Source: Sphingomonas sp. AR_OL41
Lineage (GTDB): Bacteria; Pseudomonadota; Alphaproteobacteria; Sphingomonadales; Sphingomonadaceae
DNA length: 49,279 nt
NCBI RefSeq assembly: GCF_029911635.1
Contig: NZ_JARYTI010000037.1
Span: 1 to 49,279, forward strand
Direction: 5' to 3'
Shown one piece after another: positions 41,989 to 49,279 of the stretch (its first letter is position 1; each line of letters begins with the position of its first letter). The position numbers and the translations under genes are program-made. The notes under the pieces were generated by a model, which was not told the DNA's origin, did not search any database, and worked only from the letters and a program-made list of their open reading frames with translations.

Positions 41989-42894
41989 TCAGGCGGCGGC
42001 GCGCATTTCGCTTACGCCGGTGGCATGCTCGGCCAATAGCGCGACCAGCCGATCGACCTGACTCGGCGGAAGATCATGCGCCATGCCATCGATCACTTCG
42101 AGCCGCGCGTTGGGGATCCGGCGCGCGGTATCCTCGCCATTGGCGAGCGGCACGAGCGGATCGGCCGCGCCGTGAATGACGAGGGTCGGTACGGCGATCG
42201 TCGCGAGCAAAGCGGTGCGCTGGCGGTCGGTGATGATGGCCAGCAGTTGCCGACGCGTTCCCAGCGGATCGAAGCTGCGGTCATAGGCGCGCGCTGCCAT
42301 GGTTTGATAGGCGTCGGCCTCGCGCGCCGCGTCGGGGTAGGAGATCGCCTCGAGCACCTTCATCGTCGCGGCAATCGCGGCGTCGCGCGACGTATCGGCC
42401 GGGCGGCCCATCAGCAGCTTGCGCAGTTCCGGCGTCGGGCCGGGCAGGCCGCGCGCGCCGCTCGACGACATGATCGAGGTGAGGCTGAGCGTGCGATCGG
42501 GCCAGCCGGCGGCGACGTGCTGCGCGATCATGCCGCCCATCGAGGCGCCGACGACATGCGCCCGATCGATGCCCAATGCGTCGAGCAGGCCGACCGCGTC
42601 GGCCGCCATGTCGCGCAGCGTATATGCGGTGCGGAAGGGTAGGCCGAAGCGCTGCGCGGCGAGCGCGAACAGCGGATGCGGCGCGCGCGCGCCATGCAGG
42701 TGGGTCGACAGACCGATGTCGCGATTGTCGAAGGCAATCACGCGCAACCCTGCGGCGACGAGCCCATCGACGAACGCATTGGGCCACGCGATCAACTGCG
42801 TGCCGAGGCCCATGACGAGCAGCACGACCGGATCGGTCGGCTTGCCGGCTTCCTCGTAAAAGATGTCCAGGCCATTGGCCCTGATCGTTGGCAC
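41989..42894 (-). CDS. Alpha/beta hydrolase (cargo gene in phage module)
   Basis: 301 residues from GTG 42894. The fold is clear: VVLLVMGLGTQLIAWPN, IAFDNRDIGLSTHLH, nucleophile elbow VVGASMGGMIAQHV (Ser in GxSxG), LVIHGAADPLVPL (acid) and DGMAHDLPPS (His). It is related to the peroxidase/lipase-like and homoserine-lactone-hydrolysing group, but the substrate is unknown. It is the only minus-strand gene inside the phage cluster, with its own upstream promoter candidate, so it looks like an inserted accessory gene. Confidence 0.85.
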   Translation of the reverse strand: MPTIRANGLDIFYEEAGKPTDPVVLLVMGLGTQLIAWPNAFVDGLVAAGLRVIAFDNRDIGLSTHLHGARAPHPLFALAAQRFGLPFRTAYTLRDMAADAVGLLDALGIDRAHVVGASMGGMIAQHVAAGWPDRTLSLTSIMSSSGARGLPGPTPELRKLLMGRPADTSRDAAIAATMKVLEAISYPDAAREADAYQTMAARAYDRSFDPLGTRRQLLAIITDRQRTALLATIAVPTLVIHGAADPLVPLANGEDTARRIPNARLEVIDGMAHDLPPSQVDRLVALLAEHATGVSEMRAAA

Positions 42895-42933
42895 TCGGTC
42901 GATTCCTCGAAAACAGAGAGGCGTAAACCTCCA

Positions 42934-42961
42934 ACTTTAATTTTCGTTGCATGTGAGTCAA
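42934..42961 (-). promoter_or_regulatory. Promoter candidate of the hydrolase gene
   Basis: The minus strand has TTGACT (-35; 42956-42961), 16 bp, then TAAAGT (-10; 42934-42939), in an AT-rich island 40 bp upstream of the GTG start. Confidence 0.5.
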
Positions 42962-43009
42962 TGCCGTATTGCAGATTCGTGACACGCAATCCGGCGGTCT
43001 GGCACGGCG

Positions 43010-43018
43010 TGATTCAAC
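43010..43018 (+). promoter_or_regulatory. Phage-module motif TGATTCAAC, copy 3
   Basis: Context CGGCGTGATTCAACGTCG, 29 bp upstream of the tail tubular gene. It would drive the tail operon, which follows the divergent hydrolase. Confidence 0.4.
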
Positions 43019-43047
43019 GTCGCGGCGCTCGCGGTTAGTCAACCGCC

Positions 43048-43650
43048 ATGAGCATCAACATCACCACCTGCAACCTGGCGCTGGGCGAGCTTCGCGCGCC
43101 GCCGATCGCCGACATTGCCGAGGACAGCCTCGAGGCGCGCGAATGCGCGCGCTTCTATCCGCATTGCCTGCGGTTGCTGCTCGAGCGGCACGACTGGTCG
43201 TTCACCAACCGGCGTGCGTCGCTCGCCGAACTGGCAGTCGATGATCGCCGCGACGAATGGCCGCACGCCTTTACGCTGCCGGTCGATTGCGTAACGCCGC
43301 TGCGCCTCATCGCGCCGTGTCAGGCCGGGGCGACCGACTTCATCGTCGAGCACCGCACGCTCTACGCGCGCCTGCCTGATGTCGTGCTCGAATATGCCGC
43401 GCGCGACATGGACGAGAGCGAGGCGAGCGCGCTGTTCGTCGATGCGCTGGTCTATGCGCTCGCGGCGCGGCTCGCGGTGCCGATCCGCGACAGTCGCGAG
43501 ATCAAGGGGCAGTTGCTGCAACAGGCCGAGATCGCCTTTCAACGCGCCGTCGCCGCCGACCGCAACCGCCAGCCCGAACATGACGGGCCGAACGACGAAG
43601 CCGTGACACGCGCGCGGCTCGGCGCGGCGCTGACCGGACAGGTGCGCTGA
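43048..43650 (+). CDS. Tail tubular protein A-like (head-tail adaptor)
   Basis: 200 residues. The pattern NITTCNLALGELRAPPIADI, ARFYPHCLRLLLERHDWSFT and FVDALVYALAARLAVPI matches the tail tubular protein A (T7 gp11-like) family, which joins the portal to the tail nozzle. Its stop overlaps the ATG of the next gene by one base. Confidence 0.85.
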   Translation: MSINITTCNLALGELRAPPIADIAEDSLEARECARFYPHCLRLLLERHDWSFTNRRASLAELAVDDRRDEWPHAFTLPVDCVTPLRLIAPCQAGATDFIVEHRTLYARLPDVVLEYAARDMDESEASALFVDALVYALAARLAVPIRDSREIKGQLLQQAEIAFQRAVAADRNRQPEHDGPNDEAVTRARLGAALTGQVR

Positions 43651-44321
43651 TGCTGCGCACCAGCCAGCCCAATTTCAGCAAGGGCGTGATCTCCGAAGAG
43701 CTCGTCGCGCGTATCGACGTCGCTTCCTATGCGAGCGGCCTGAAGCGCGCCGACAATGTCATCGTGCTCAAATATGGCGGCGTGACCAAGCGGCCGGGAA
43801 CGCGGCTGGTGGCCGAGGTCCATGACGACCGCGGCGCCAGAAGCGTGCGGCTGATACCGTTCCAGTTCTCGATCGAGCAGACCTACGCGCTGGAAATGGG
43901 CCAGGGTTATATGCGCCCGGCGGCCAGCGGTGGGATGGTCACCGAGGAAAAGCTCAGCATCACAGATGTGACACTCGGCGCGACCACCACGATCGCGGCG
44001 GCCTACCATGCCTATGCGGTGGGGGATCAGGTCTTCTTCGAAGGCGTGGAGGGAACGATCGAGCTCAACGGCAAGATCGGCCGCGTGCTGTCGTTGGCAG
44101 GCGATCACTTCGTCGTCGACATCGACTCGCGCGGCTTCTCACCGTTCATCGGGGACACGGGCGGCATCACGCGTAGCGGGCCACCGCCGTCGCCACCGAC
44201 CGCGCCGCCGGTCCCGCCGCCCCCACCGCCGCCGCCACCGCCCGATACCGGAGGCAGCGGCGGCGGTGTCGGTGGCGATGGCCGCTATGACCCGCGCTAT
44301 GATGACGGGAGCTACCGATGA
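43650..44321 (+). CDS. Tail nozzle protein, N-terminal part
   Basis: 223 residues. QPNFSKGVISEELVARIDVA and NVIVLKYGGVTKRPGTRLVAE are the usual start of the BPP-1-type tail (nozzle) protein, which elsewhere is a single chain of about 800 residues. Here it ends in a striking Pro-rich then Gly-rich tail (PPPSPPTAPPVPPPPPPPPP, then GGSGGGVGGD). It stops with an ATGA overlap (44318-44321) into the next gene, which carries the rest of the usual protein. It may be a natural gene fission. Confidence 0.8.
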   Translation: MLRTSQPNFSKGVISEELVARIDVASYASGLKRADNVIVLKYGGVTKRPGTRLVAEVHDDRGARSVRLIPFQFSIEQTYALEMGQGYMRPAASGGMVTEEKLSITDVTLGATTTIAAAYHAYAVGDQVFFEGVEGTIELNGKIGRVLSLAGDHFVVDIDSRGFSPFIGDTGGITRSGPPPSPPTAPPVPPPPPPPPPPDTGGSGGGVGGDGRYDPRYDDGSYR

Positions 44322-46315
44322 GCGTCGCCCGTCTTTATCGTGTCGGCTCGCCGTTCAACGGCGCCGAGCTGGCCGAGGTCGATTATGAGCAATCGGCGAA
44401 CGTCATGTTTCTGGCGCATCTCAACCATGCGCCGACCAAGCTGACGCGCGCCGACCACACCGACTGGACCTTTGCGAGCGTGACGTTCGGCCCGACGTTG
44501 GCGGTGCCGACCGGGCTGAGTGGATCGATCGCCACGCCGCAGAACATCGACGAAGGAAACCACCACGACGGCTTTTTCGCGCAACCCGCTTCCTATGTCG
44601 TGACCGCGGTCGATGATGTCAGCGGGCAGGAAAGTCGTGCTTCGTCGTCCTGCACGCTTTCAAACGACCTTACCTTGAAACGCAACGCCAACATTATGAC
44701 CTGGCCAGCCGTCACCGGGGCCACACGCTACCGCGTCTACAAGGCCGATAACACGCAGGAATATGGCTATATCGGAAATACGACCGCGCTGAGCTTTACC
44801 GATGACAATATCGGCCCGGACTATGCCGATGGGCCGCCGGTCGGCGACAATCCGTTCGACGACTTCCCGGCGGTGGTAACGGGCAGCATCGCGGGCACCG
44901 TGCTGACGGTAACGGCGGTGACGAGCGGCGTGTTGGCCGTGGCCAAGACCCTCACCGGGGCGGGGGTTAGCGATGGCACGACCATCGTCGCGCAGTTGAC
45001 TGGCACGGCCGGCAGCACAGGCACCTATACCGTTACCCCGTCACAGACCGTCGTCAGCACGACGATCGGCGCGAGGGATCTGCGTAACTACCCCTCCACC
45101 GTCACCTTTTTCGAACAACGCCTGTTGTGGGGCCGCACCATCAACCATCCCAATGCGATATGGGGGTCACGCTCGGGCATGTTCGAGAATATGGACGTGT
45201 CGCGGCCGATCAAGGCGTCGGACGCGCTGACCTTTGCGCTGGTCGCGGGGCGAGTGAACGCCGTCAACCAGCTCGTCTCGGTCAACAATCTGCTGGCGCT
45301 GACCTCGGACAATATCTTCAAGGTCGAGGGCGGGCAGAACGGCTATATCTCCGCCACCGATTTCGTCGTGCGGCGGCAGAATGGGCGCGGTGCCTCGCGC
45401 CTGTCGCCGCTGGTGGTGGACAGTGTGTGCTTCTACCAGACCGGCATCGGCAATGGCGTGCGCACGCTGGGTTATCAGTTCCAGACCGACAGCATCGACA
45501 GCAACGACGTGACGATCTTCTCGCCGCATCTGTTTCGCGGCTTCACCATCGTCTCCTGGGCCTATGCGCAGGAGCCGCGCTCGCTGATCTGGGCGGTGCG
45601 CAGCGACGGCAAGCTGCTGTGCTTCACCTGGGAGCAGGAGCAGCAGGTTTGGGGCTGGACGATCTGCGAGACGGACGGGCTGGTCGAGAGCGTGTGCGTC
45701 ATCTCCGAAGGCAGCGAGGACCGGCTCTACCTGACGGTGCGGCGCGGCGGGAAGTTGTTGATCGAGCGCATGGCATCGGCGCGCTGGGCGGCGGTGGAGG
45801 ATAGCTGTTTCCTCGACAGCGCCGTAACCTATGCGTTCGACACGCCGGCCACCGTGCTGCGCAACCTCGATCATCTCGAAGGCAAGACCGTCTCGGCGCT
45901 GGCGGACGGCAATGTCGTGTCGGGGCTGGAGGTGAGCGGCGGAACCGTGACGCTGCCCTATGCCGTCTCCAGGGCGACGTGCGGCCTACCATACAGCGCG
46001 ACGATCGAGACATTGCCGCTGGCGGTGCAGGGACAGGCGGGCTGGACGGTGGCCAAGCCGCAGACACAGGCCAAGGCGGTGCTACGGCTGATCGACAGTC
46101 GCGGCGTGAAGGCCGGGCCGGATGCGGCGAAGCTCGAGCCGCTGCGCGCGCGCGTCGGCGAGGCGCCGGGCGAACCCAACGCGCTCAAGACCGGGCTTTT
46201 CGAGACATGGTTGCGGCCGAAGATCAACGACGGCGCGCGCGTGGTGGTGCGCAGCGACGATCCGCTGCCGATGACGGTCACGGGGGTGTATCTTGACCCG
46301 TCGATCGCGGGTTGA
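44318..46315 (+). CDS. Tail nozzle protein, C-terminal part (tail tubular B-like)
   Basis: 665 residues. ARLYRVGSPFNGAELAEVDY and DWTFASVTFGPTL match the middle of the BPP-1-type nozzle protein. QRLLWGRTINHPNAIWGSR and GRGASRLSPLVVDSVCFYQ match its C-terminal propeller. An inserted fibronectin-like or Ig-like segment (about residues 65-155, SYVVTAVDDVSGQESRAS) and a Thr/Val-rich stretch also occur. The start overlaps the N-terminal gene (ATGA). The stop lies inside the next gene. Confidence 0.85.
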   Translation: MSVARLYRVGSPFNGAELAEVDYEQSANVMFLAHLNHAPTKLTRADHTDWTFASVTFGPTLAVPTGLSGSIATPQNIDEGNHHDGFFAQPASYVVTAVDDVSGQESRASSSCTLSNDLTLKRNANIMTWPAVTGATRYRVYKADNTQEYGYIGNTTALSFTDDNIGPDYADGPPVGDNPFDDFPAVVTGSIAGTVLTVTAVTSGVLAVAKTLTGAGVSDGTTIVAQLTGTAGSTGTYTVTPSQTVVSTTIGARDLRNYPSTVTFFEQRLLWGRTINHPNAIWGSRSGMFENMDVSRPIKASDALTFALVAGRVNAVNQLVSVNNLLALTSDNIFKVEGGQNGYISATDFVVRRQNGRGASRLSPLVVDSVCFYQTGIGNGVRTLGYQFQTDSIDSNDVTIFSPHLFRGFTIVSWAYAQEPRSLIWAVRSDGKLLCFTWEQEQQVWGWTICETDGLVESVCVISEGSEDRLYLTVRRGGKLLIERMASARWAAVEDSCFLDSAVTYAFDTPATVLRNLDHLEGKTVSALADGNVVSGLEVSGGTVTLPYAVSRATCGLPYSATIETLPLAVQGQAGWTVAKPQTQAKAVLRLIDSRGVKAGPDAAKLEPLRARVGEAPGEPNALKTGLFETWLRPKINDGARVVVRSDDPLPMTVTGVYLDPSIAG

Positions 46316-46766
46316 GCTGCGGCCGGCGTCGCCTGCGCATATCGGCACGATCGCACGACGGATGCGGGAATGGGACGTCGCGGAGTGTGCGGCGTTCGGC
46401 CACACCCCCAAACAGGCGCTGCGCGGCGCGCTGGCGGCTTCGACGATTGCCTTCACCGCCTTCGCTGAAGGGCGCGCGGAGGCGATGTTCGGGCTGGTCG
46501 TGACCAACGCGCTGTGCGGGCAGGGTAGCCCGTGGATGCTGGGGACCGAGGCGATCTACGCCCATCCGCGCGCGATGATCGGCATGGGGCCGCGCTGGGT
46601 GCGGACGATGGCGGCGATGGCGCCGTGCCTGTCCGGCCAGGTCGCCGCCGCCAATCTACGCGCGATCCGCCTCTTGCGGGCCTGGGGCTTCACCGTGGGT
46701 GAGGTCCCGTCGGCGCGCGGCAGCGTCTTGTTCGTACCATTTGAAAAGGAAACAGCAAATGTGTGA
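46293..46766 (+). CDS. Phage internal virion protein A-like
   Basis: 157 residues from TTG 46293, overlapping the end of the nozzle gene. VELRPASPAHIGTIARRMREW, AFAEGRAEAMFGLVVTNAL and NLRAIRLLRAWGFTVGEV match the T7 gp13-like/DUF2833 group, which has a GNAT-like fold. It is thought to be ejected or to assist assembly; catalytic activity is uncertain. Confidence 0.75.
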   Translation: MTRRSRVELRPASPAHIGTIARRMREWDVAECAAFGHTPKQALRGALAASTIAFTAFAEGRAEAMFGLVVTNALCGQGSPWMLGTEAIYAHPRAMIGMGPRWVRTMAAMAPCLSGQVAAANLRAIRLLRAWGFTVGEVPSARGSVLFVPFEKETANV

Positions 46767-47316
46767 TCCAGTCACTCTGACCATCGCCGCAACGGCGGTA
46801 TCGGCCGCCAGTTCGGTGATGAGCGGTATCGGCAAGTCGCAACAGGCCAATTACCAGGCGCAGATCAACGACCAGAATGCGAAGCTCGCCAATGAGCAGG
46901 CGAAGGATTCGATCGAGAACACCAATCTTGAGGCGCAGCGCCGTTACCGCCAGCTTGTCCAGACCCAGGGGCAGCAACAGGCGGCGATGGCGGCCAACGG
47001 CATCGACCTGAATTTCGGCTCGCCGGTCAACCTGCAAAAGGACACCGCGATGATCGGCGCGGAGGATGTCGGCCAGATCTACAAGGGCGGCTTTCAGCAG
47101 ACGCGCGGGCACGACATCAGCGCCTGGAATTATGGCAGCCAGGCCGCGGCCGATCGCGCCAAGGCCAGGGGCGCGATGCTGGAGGGCATTATGGGCGGCT
47201 TGTCGAGCGCGCTGGGTGGCGCGAAACAGCTGAGCGATCGCGGGGTGTTCGACAAGAAGACCAGCGTCGTCTCCGACCCCAAAAGTAGTTCGAAAGCGCT
47301 TCTGACCGGAGGGTGA
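46759..47316 (+). CDS. Phage internal virion protein B-like
   Basis: 185 residues from ATG 46759 (AAGGA 8 nt upstream), overlapping the previous stop by 8 bp. A short hydrophobic start (VTLTIAATAVSAASSVMSGI) leads to a Gln/Ala-rich helix (QQANYQAQINDQNAKLANEQ), then MAANGIDLNFGSPVNLQKDT. This is the T7 gp14-like ejection protein pattern. Confidence 0.82.
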   Translation: MCDPVTLTIAATAVSAASSVMSGIGKSQQANYQAQINDQNAKLANEQAKDSIENTNLEAQRRYRQLVQTQGQQQAAMAANGIDLNFGSPVNLQKDTAMIGAEDVGQIYKGGFQQTRGHDISAWNYGSQAAADRAKARGAMLEGIMGGLSSALGGAKQLSDRGVFDKKTSVVSDPKSSSKALLTGG

Positions 47317-47384
47317 TAGCCTGGTGGGGATTCCATCCGATATGGTTGTTTATCATTCGCCGCCCGGTGTGATAGCCGGCGGCG

Positions 47385-48476
47385 ATGGGATATGCTCTGG
47401 CCACGCTGGCGGATAGCCGGCGCAACAATCTACGTGTCGTGCGGCTGGTCGCGGCGACGGCGGTGATCTTCGCGCACAGCTATGGCCTCAATTTTGGACT
47501 TGCCGCCGAACGGCATGAGCCGCTTGCGGCGCTCACGGGCATCGACAGCGGATCGCTGGCTGTCGATGTCTTTTTCGTGGCGAGCGGCTTTCTGGTCGGG
47601 CGCAGCTTGCTGCGCGGACGCGACCCGATCGATTTTCTCTTGTCGCGCGCGCTCCGTATTTATCCCGCCCTGATTTGTGCGGTGCTGGCGATGGCGTTTT
47701 TGCTGGGGCCAACCGTAACGACATTGAGTTTGCGAGATTATTTCCACGATCAATGGCTGTATCGCTTCCTGCTGTTCGATACGACCATGCTGAGCCCGGG
47801 GCGATTCGTTGCCGGGCTCCCGGGGGTGTTCAAGGATTTGCCGTACCGGCCCTTCGTGGCTGGGTCGCTCTGGACCCTGCCATGGGAACTATGGATGTAC
47901 GGGATCCTGCTCGGGTTGTTCCTCGCACGCGGGTTCGGTCGTGCGTATCCGATCTTGCTCGGCATTTTGGCCGTCGCTTTCGCCGCGATCGAACTGCATT
48001 TGTGGCAGGCGGGGATCTTTCTCACGCCTTTGATCAGCTTCCTCGCACTGTTTCACGCCGGTGTGTGTGCTTATCGTTATCGCGATAACATCATACTTTC
48101 ATGGCCGATTTTCGCCTCGCTCTCGCTCGCCATGATCGTCGTCAATGTCGCAACCCAATCGCCGCTGCTGCTGCCGATCTGGCTGGCCTATGCGGTTTTG
48201 TTCGTCAGCTATTACCCACCGCTGGTGATCGAGCGCTGGTGCGACGGGCCGGACTATTCCTACGGCATCTACATCTATGCCTATGCCGTGCAGCAGACCC
48301 TCATCTGGCGATTCGGCCCGATGCCCGATTTGCCGCATTTCCTGCTCGCCTGGGGGCTGACGATGCCCTTCGCGATCGTGTCGTGGCACCTGATCGAGAA
48401 GCCCGCGCTGGGGCTGAAAGAACGGCTTCGGCGCCGGCGGCATGTGCCGCCGGCGGTCGTCGAAGCGACCGTCTGA
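47385..48476 (+). CDS. Acyltransferase-3 family membrane O-acyltransferase
   Basis: 363 residues with about ten membrane helices. The start NNLRVVRLVAATAVIFAHSYG carries the His of the family active site. SLAVDVFFVASGFLVGRSLLR and PWELWMYGILLGLFLARGF follow, and the end HLIEKPALGLKERLRRRR is typical. Such enzymes O-acetylate surface polysaccharide. Placed between internal virion and tail fibre genes, it is a plausible receptor-modifying cargo gene. Confidence 0.9.
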   Translation: MGYALATLADSRRNNLRVVRLVAATAVIFAHSYGLNFGLAAERHEPLAALTGIDSGSLAVDVFFVASGFLVGRSLLRGRDPIDFLLSRALRIYPALICAVLAMAFLLGPTVTTLSLRDYFHDQWLYRFLLFDTTMLSPGRFVAGLPGVFKDLPYRPFVAGSLWTLPWELWMYGILLGLFLARGFGRAYPILLGILAVAFAAIELHLWQAGIFLTPLISFLALFHAGVCAYRYRDNIILSWPIFASLSLAMIVVNVATQSPLLLPIWLAYAVLFVSYYPPLVIERWCDGPDYSYGIYIYAYAVQQTLIWRFGPMPDLPHFLLAWGLTMPFAIVSWHLIEKPALGLKERLRRRRHVPPAVVEATV

Positions 48477-48677
48477 GCGCGGGGATTGGCCGGCTTTTTC
48501 TCCGGCTTTTCCAGACGTTGTAAAAATCGCGTGCGAAGCGTGCCAAAAAACATGACAGCGACGAGACGCCGAACGAGACAAGGCAGGTCCCGGAAAGGCA
48601 TCTGTTTGCAATGGCTTGGTGTCGTTCTCAGGTGTCGAGCAAGACTGGCGCAAACACCAAACCGCGACAGCGCGCAC

Positions 48678-48732
48678 GACAGGGGCAGGACAGGGGCAGG
48701 ACAGGGGCAGGACAGGGGCAGGACAGGGGCAG
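48678..48732 (+). repeat. Five perfect 11-bp tandem repeats in gene-free stretch
   Basis: GACAGGGGCAG is repeated five times without change. It lies in 48477-48931, a stretch with no gene that I can support. The stretch also contains a CCCCGC-TGCAG-GCGGGG hairpin (48781-48797) with a T-run 9 nt downstream on the minus strand, and motif copy 4. The unit is 11 bp, one helical turn, so the copies face the same side of the DNA. Confidence 0.9.
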
Positions 48733-48871
48733 GACACAGAACAATAAAGGGAAGAATATAAGAATCTAAAAAAGGGAATCCCCCGCTGCAGGCGGGGTGT
48801 TGTCCCGGTTCGTTGCCAAACGGATTTTCGTGCCATCGACCGGCAGCTGAATCGCCCATTGCCGTTCAGCG

Positions 48872-48880
48872 TGATTCAAC
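48872..48880 (+). promoter_or_regulatory. Phage-module motif TGATTCAAC, copy 4
   Basis: Context TTCAGCGTGATTCAACTCT, nearly identical to copy 1 over 14 bp (TCAGCGTGATTCAA plus C), 51 bp upstream of the tail fibre start. Confidence 0.4.
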
Positions 48881-48931
48881 TCTTTCGACAGCCCGCCTAA
48901 TTCACTGCCCTTCGCGAAGGAGGCAGTGCGC

Positions 48932-49279
48932 GTGGCAATCAGTCCGGATATCGAAAATGGCCCGTTCGTCGGCAATGGCAGCCAGGCGGCGTTCGCCTTC
49001 AGCTTCACCGCGATCACTGCGGCGGAAGTGACCGTCCTGCTCGACGGGGTCGCGCAATCGACCGGTTTCACCGTGGCGCTGGCGGAAAATGGCGGCACCG
49101 TCACCTTCGCCGCGCCGCCGGCCGCTGGCGTGCAGATCGTGCTGCGCTCCAGCCCCGACTATCTGCAGGACAGCGGTTTCGAAAACGAAGGCGCGTACAA
49201 TCTCGCCACGATCAACACGATCAACCGCCGCCAGGCGGTGCGCGCGCTGGTCACCAGGAAGCGGCTCGATGCGACCAGC
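48932..49279 (+). CDS. Phage tail fibre/spike, N-terminal part (runs off window)
   Basis: Starts GTG 48932 with AAGGAGG 8 nt upstream: VAISPDIENGPFVGNGSQAA, then FAFSFTAITAAEVTVLLDGV and RSSPDYLQDSGFENEGAYN. The beta-rich start with F-x-F-x-F and VLLDGV is typical of T7 gp17-like N-terminal domains that dock a fibre to the podovirus nozzle. The receptor-binding part is outside the window. Confidence 0.8.
   Translation, partial: MAISPDIENGPFVGNGSQAAFAFSFTAITAAEVTVLLDGVAQSTGFTVALAENGGTVTFAAPPAAGVQIVLRSSPDYLQDSGFENEGAYNLATINTINRRQAVRALVTRKRLDATS

Noticed and set aside
48678..48732. CRISPR-like array
   Set aside because: The repeats are 11 bp and directly adjacent, without spacers, and no cas genes are present.
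48099..48859. Minus-strand frames with repeated Cys-Pro-Ala-Pro units
   Set aside because: They arise from translating the 11-bp tandem repeat and the antisense of the acyltransferase gene.
48932..49279. Diversity-generating retroelement expected from similarity to BPP-1
   Set aside because: No reverse transcriptase, variable repeat or template repeat is inside the window; noted only as something to look for downstream.

Overview
The window reads as a high-GC alphaproteobacterial chromosome, most likely a sphingomonad. This is inferred from the large paralogous TonB-dependent receptors, the isoquinoline-1-oxidoreductase-type molybdoenzyme, the methyl-accepting protein ending in DWQAF, and the REP-like CCCCGGCxxxGGCCGGGG palindromes. 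No database search was possible, so the genus is an inference. 

Layout. 1-12.3 kb: the N-terminus of a TonB-like protein, a small methyltransferase, a DUF2332 protein, a methyl-accepting chemotaxis protein, and three consecutive paralogous TonB-dependent receptors on the minus strand, each with a TATAAT-like -10 about 45-55 bp upstream and an EF-hand-like loop. 12.4-18.8 kb: a receiver-only response regulator, a PAS4-GGDEF-EAL c-di-GMP enzyme, two small proteins, a lipoprotein, an exported methyltransferase-like protein and a hypothetical protein. 18.8-25.2 kb: a molybdenum hydroxylase set (2Fe-2S subunit, molybdopterin subunit and diheme cytochrome c, joined by ATGA overlaps) with a periplasmic TonB-C-like protein, an XdhC/CoxI maturation factor and a MocA-like nucleotidyltransferase. 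25.1-27.6 kb: a secreted S1-like serine protease, a small lipoprotein and a GNAT acetyltransferase. 

27.6-35.4 kb is the most interesting region: an elaborate RNA-repair locus. Read on the minus strand it runs: sigma-54 promoter, tRNA-Pro-like gene, rsr (Ro60/TROVE-vWA), five tandem Y-RNA-like genes interrupted by one REP palindrome, rtcB, a cloverleaf-like palindrome, a Cys-rich ORF, rtcA. Divergently there is a double zinc-ribbon protein translationally coupled to rtcR, the sigma-54 activator. At least three of the five Y RNAs carry tRNA T-arm and D-arm mimics in circularly permuted order, with two different break points. The locus appears able to sense RNA damage (RtcR), seal or modify RNA ends (RtcB, RtcA), and bind structured RNA through Ro60 and Y RNAs. 

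35.4-36.3 kb: a VOC-family gene divergent from soxR with a near-canonical SoxR box between them. 36.6 kb to the end: a podovirus-like (Bordetella phage BPP-1-like) morphogenesis module: portal, Bbp19-like protein, scaffold, capsid, cement protein, tail tubular proteins, internal virion proteins, and the start of a tail fibre. It carries an alpha/beta hydrolase and an acyltransferase as cargo. No terminase, integrase or repressor is visible. A 9-bp motif, TGATTCAAC, lies 28-51 bp upstream of four phage genes and is a candidate phage promoter or operator element.
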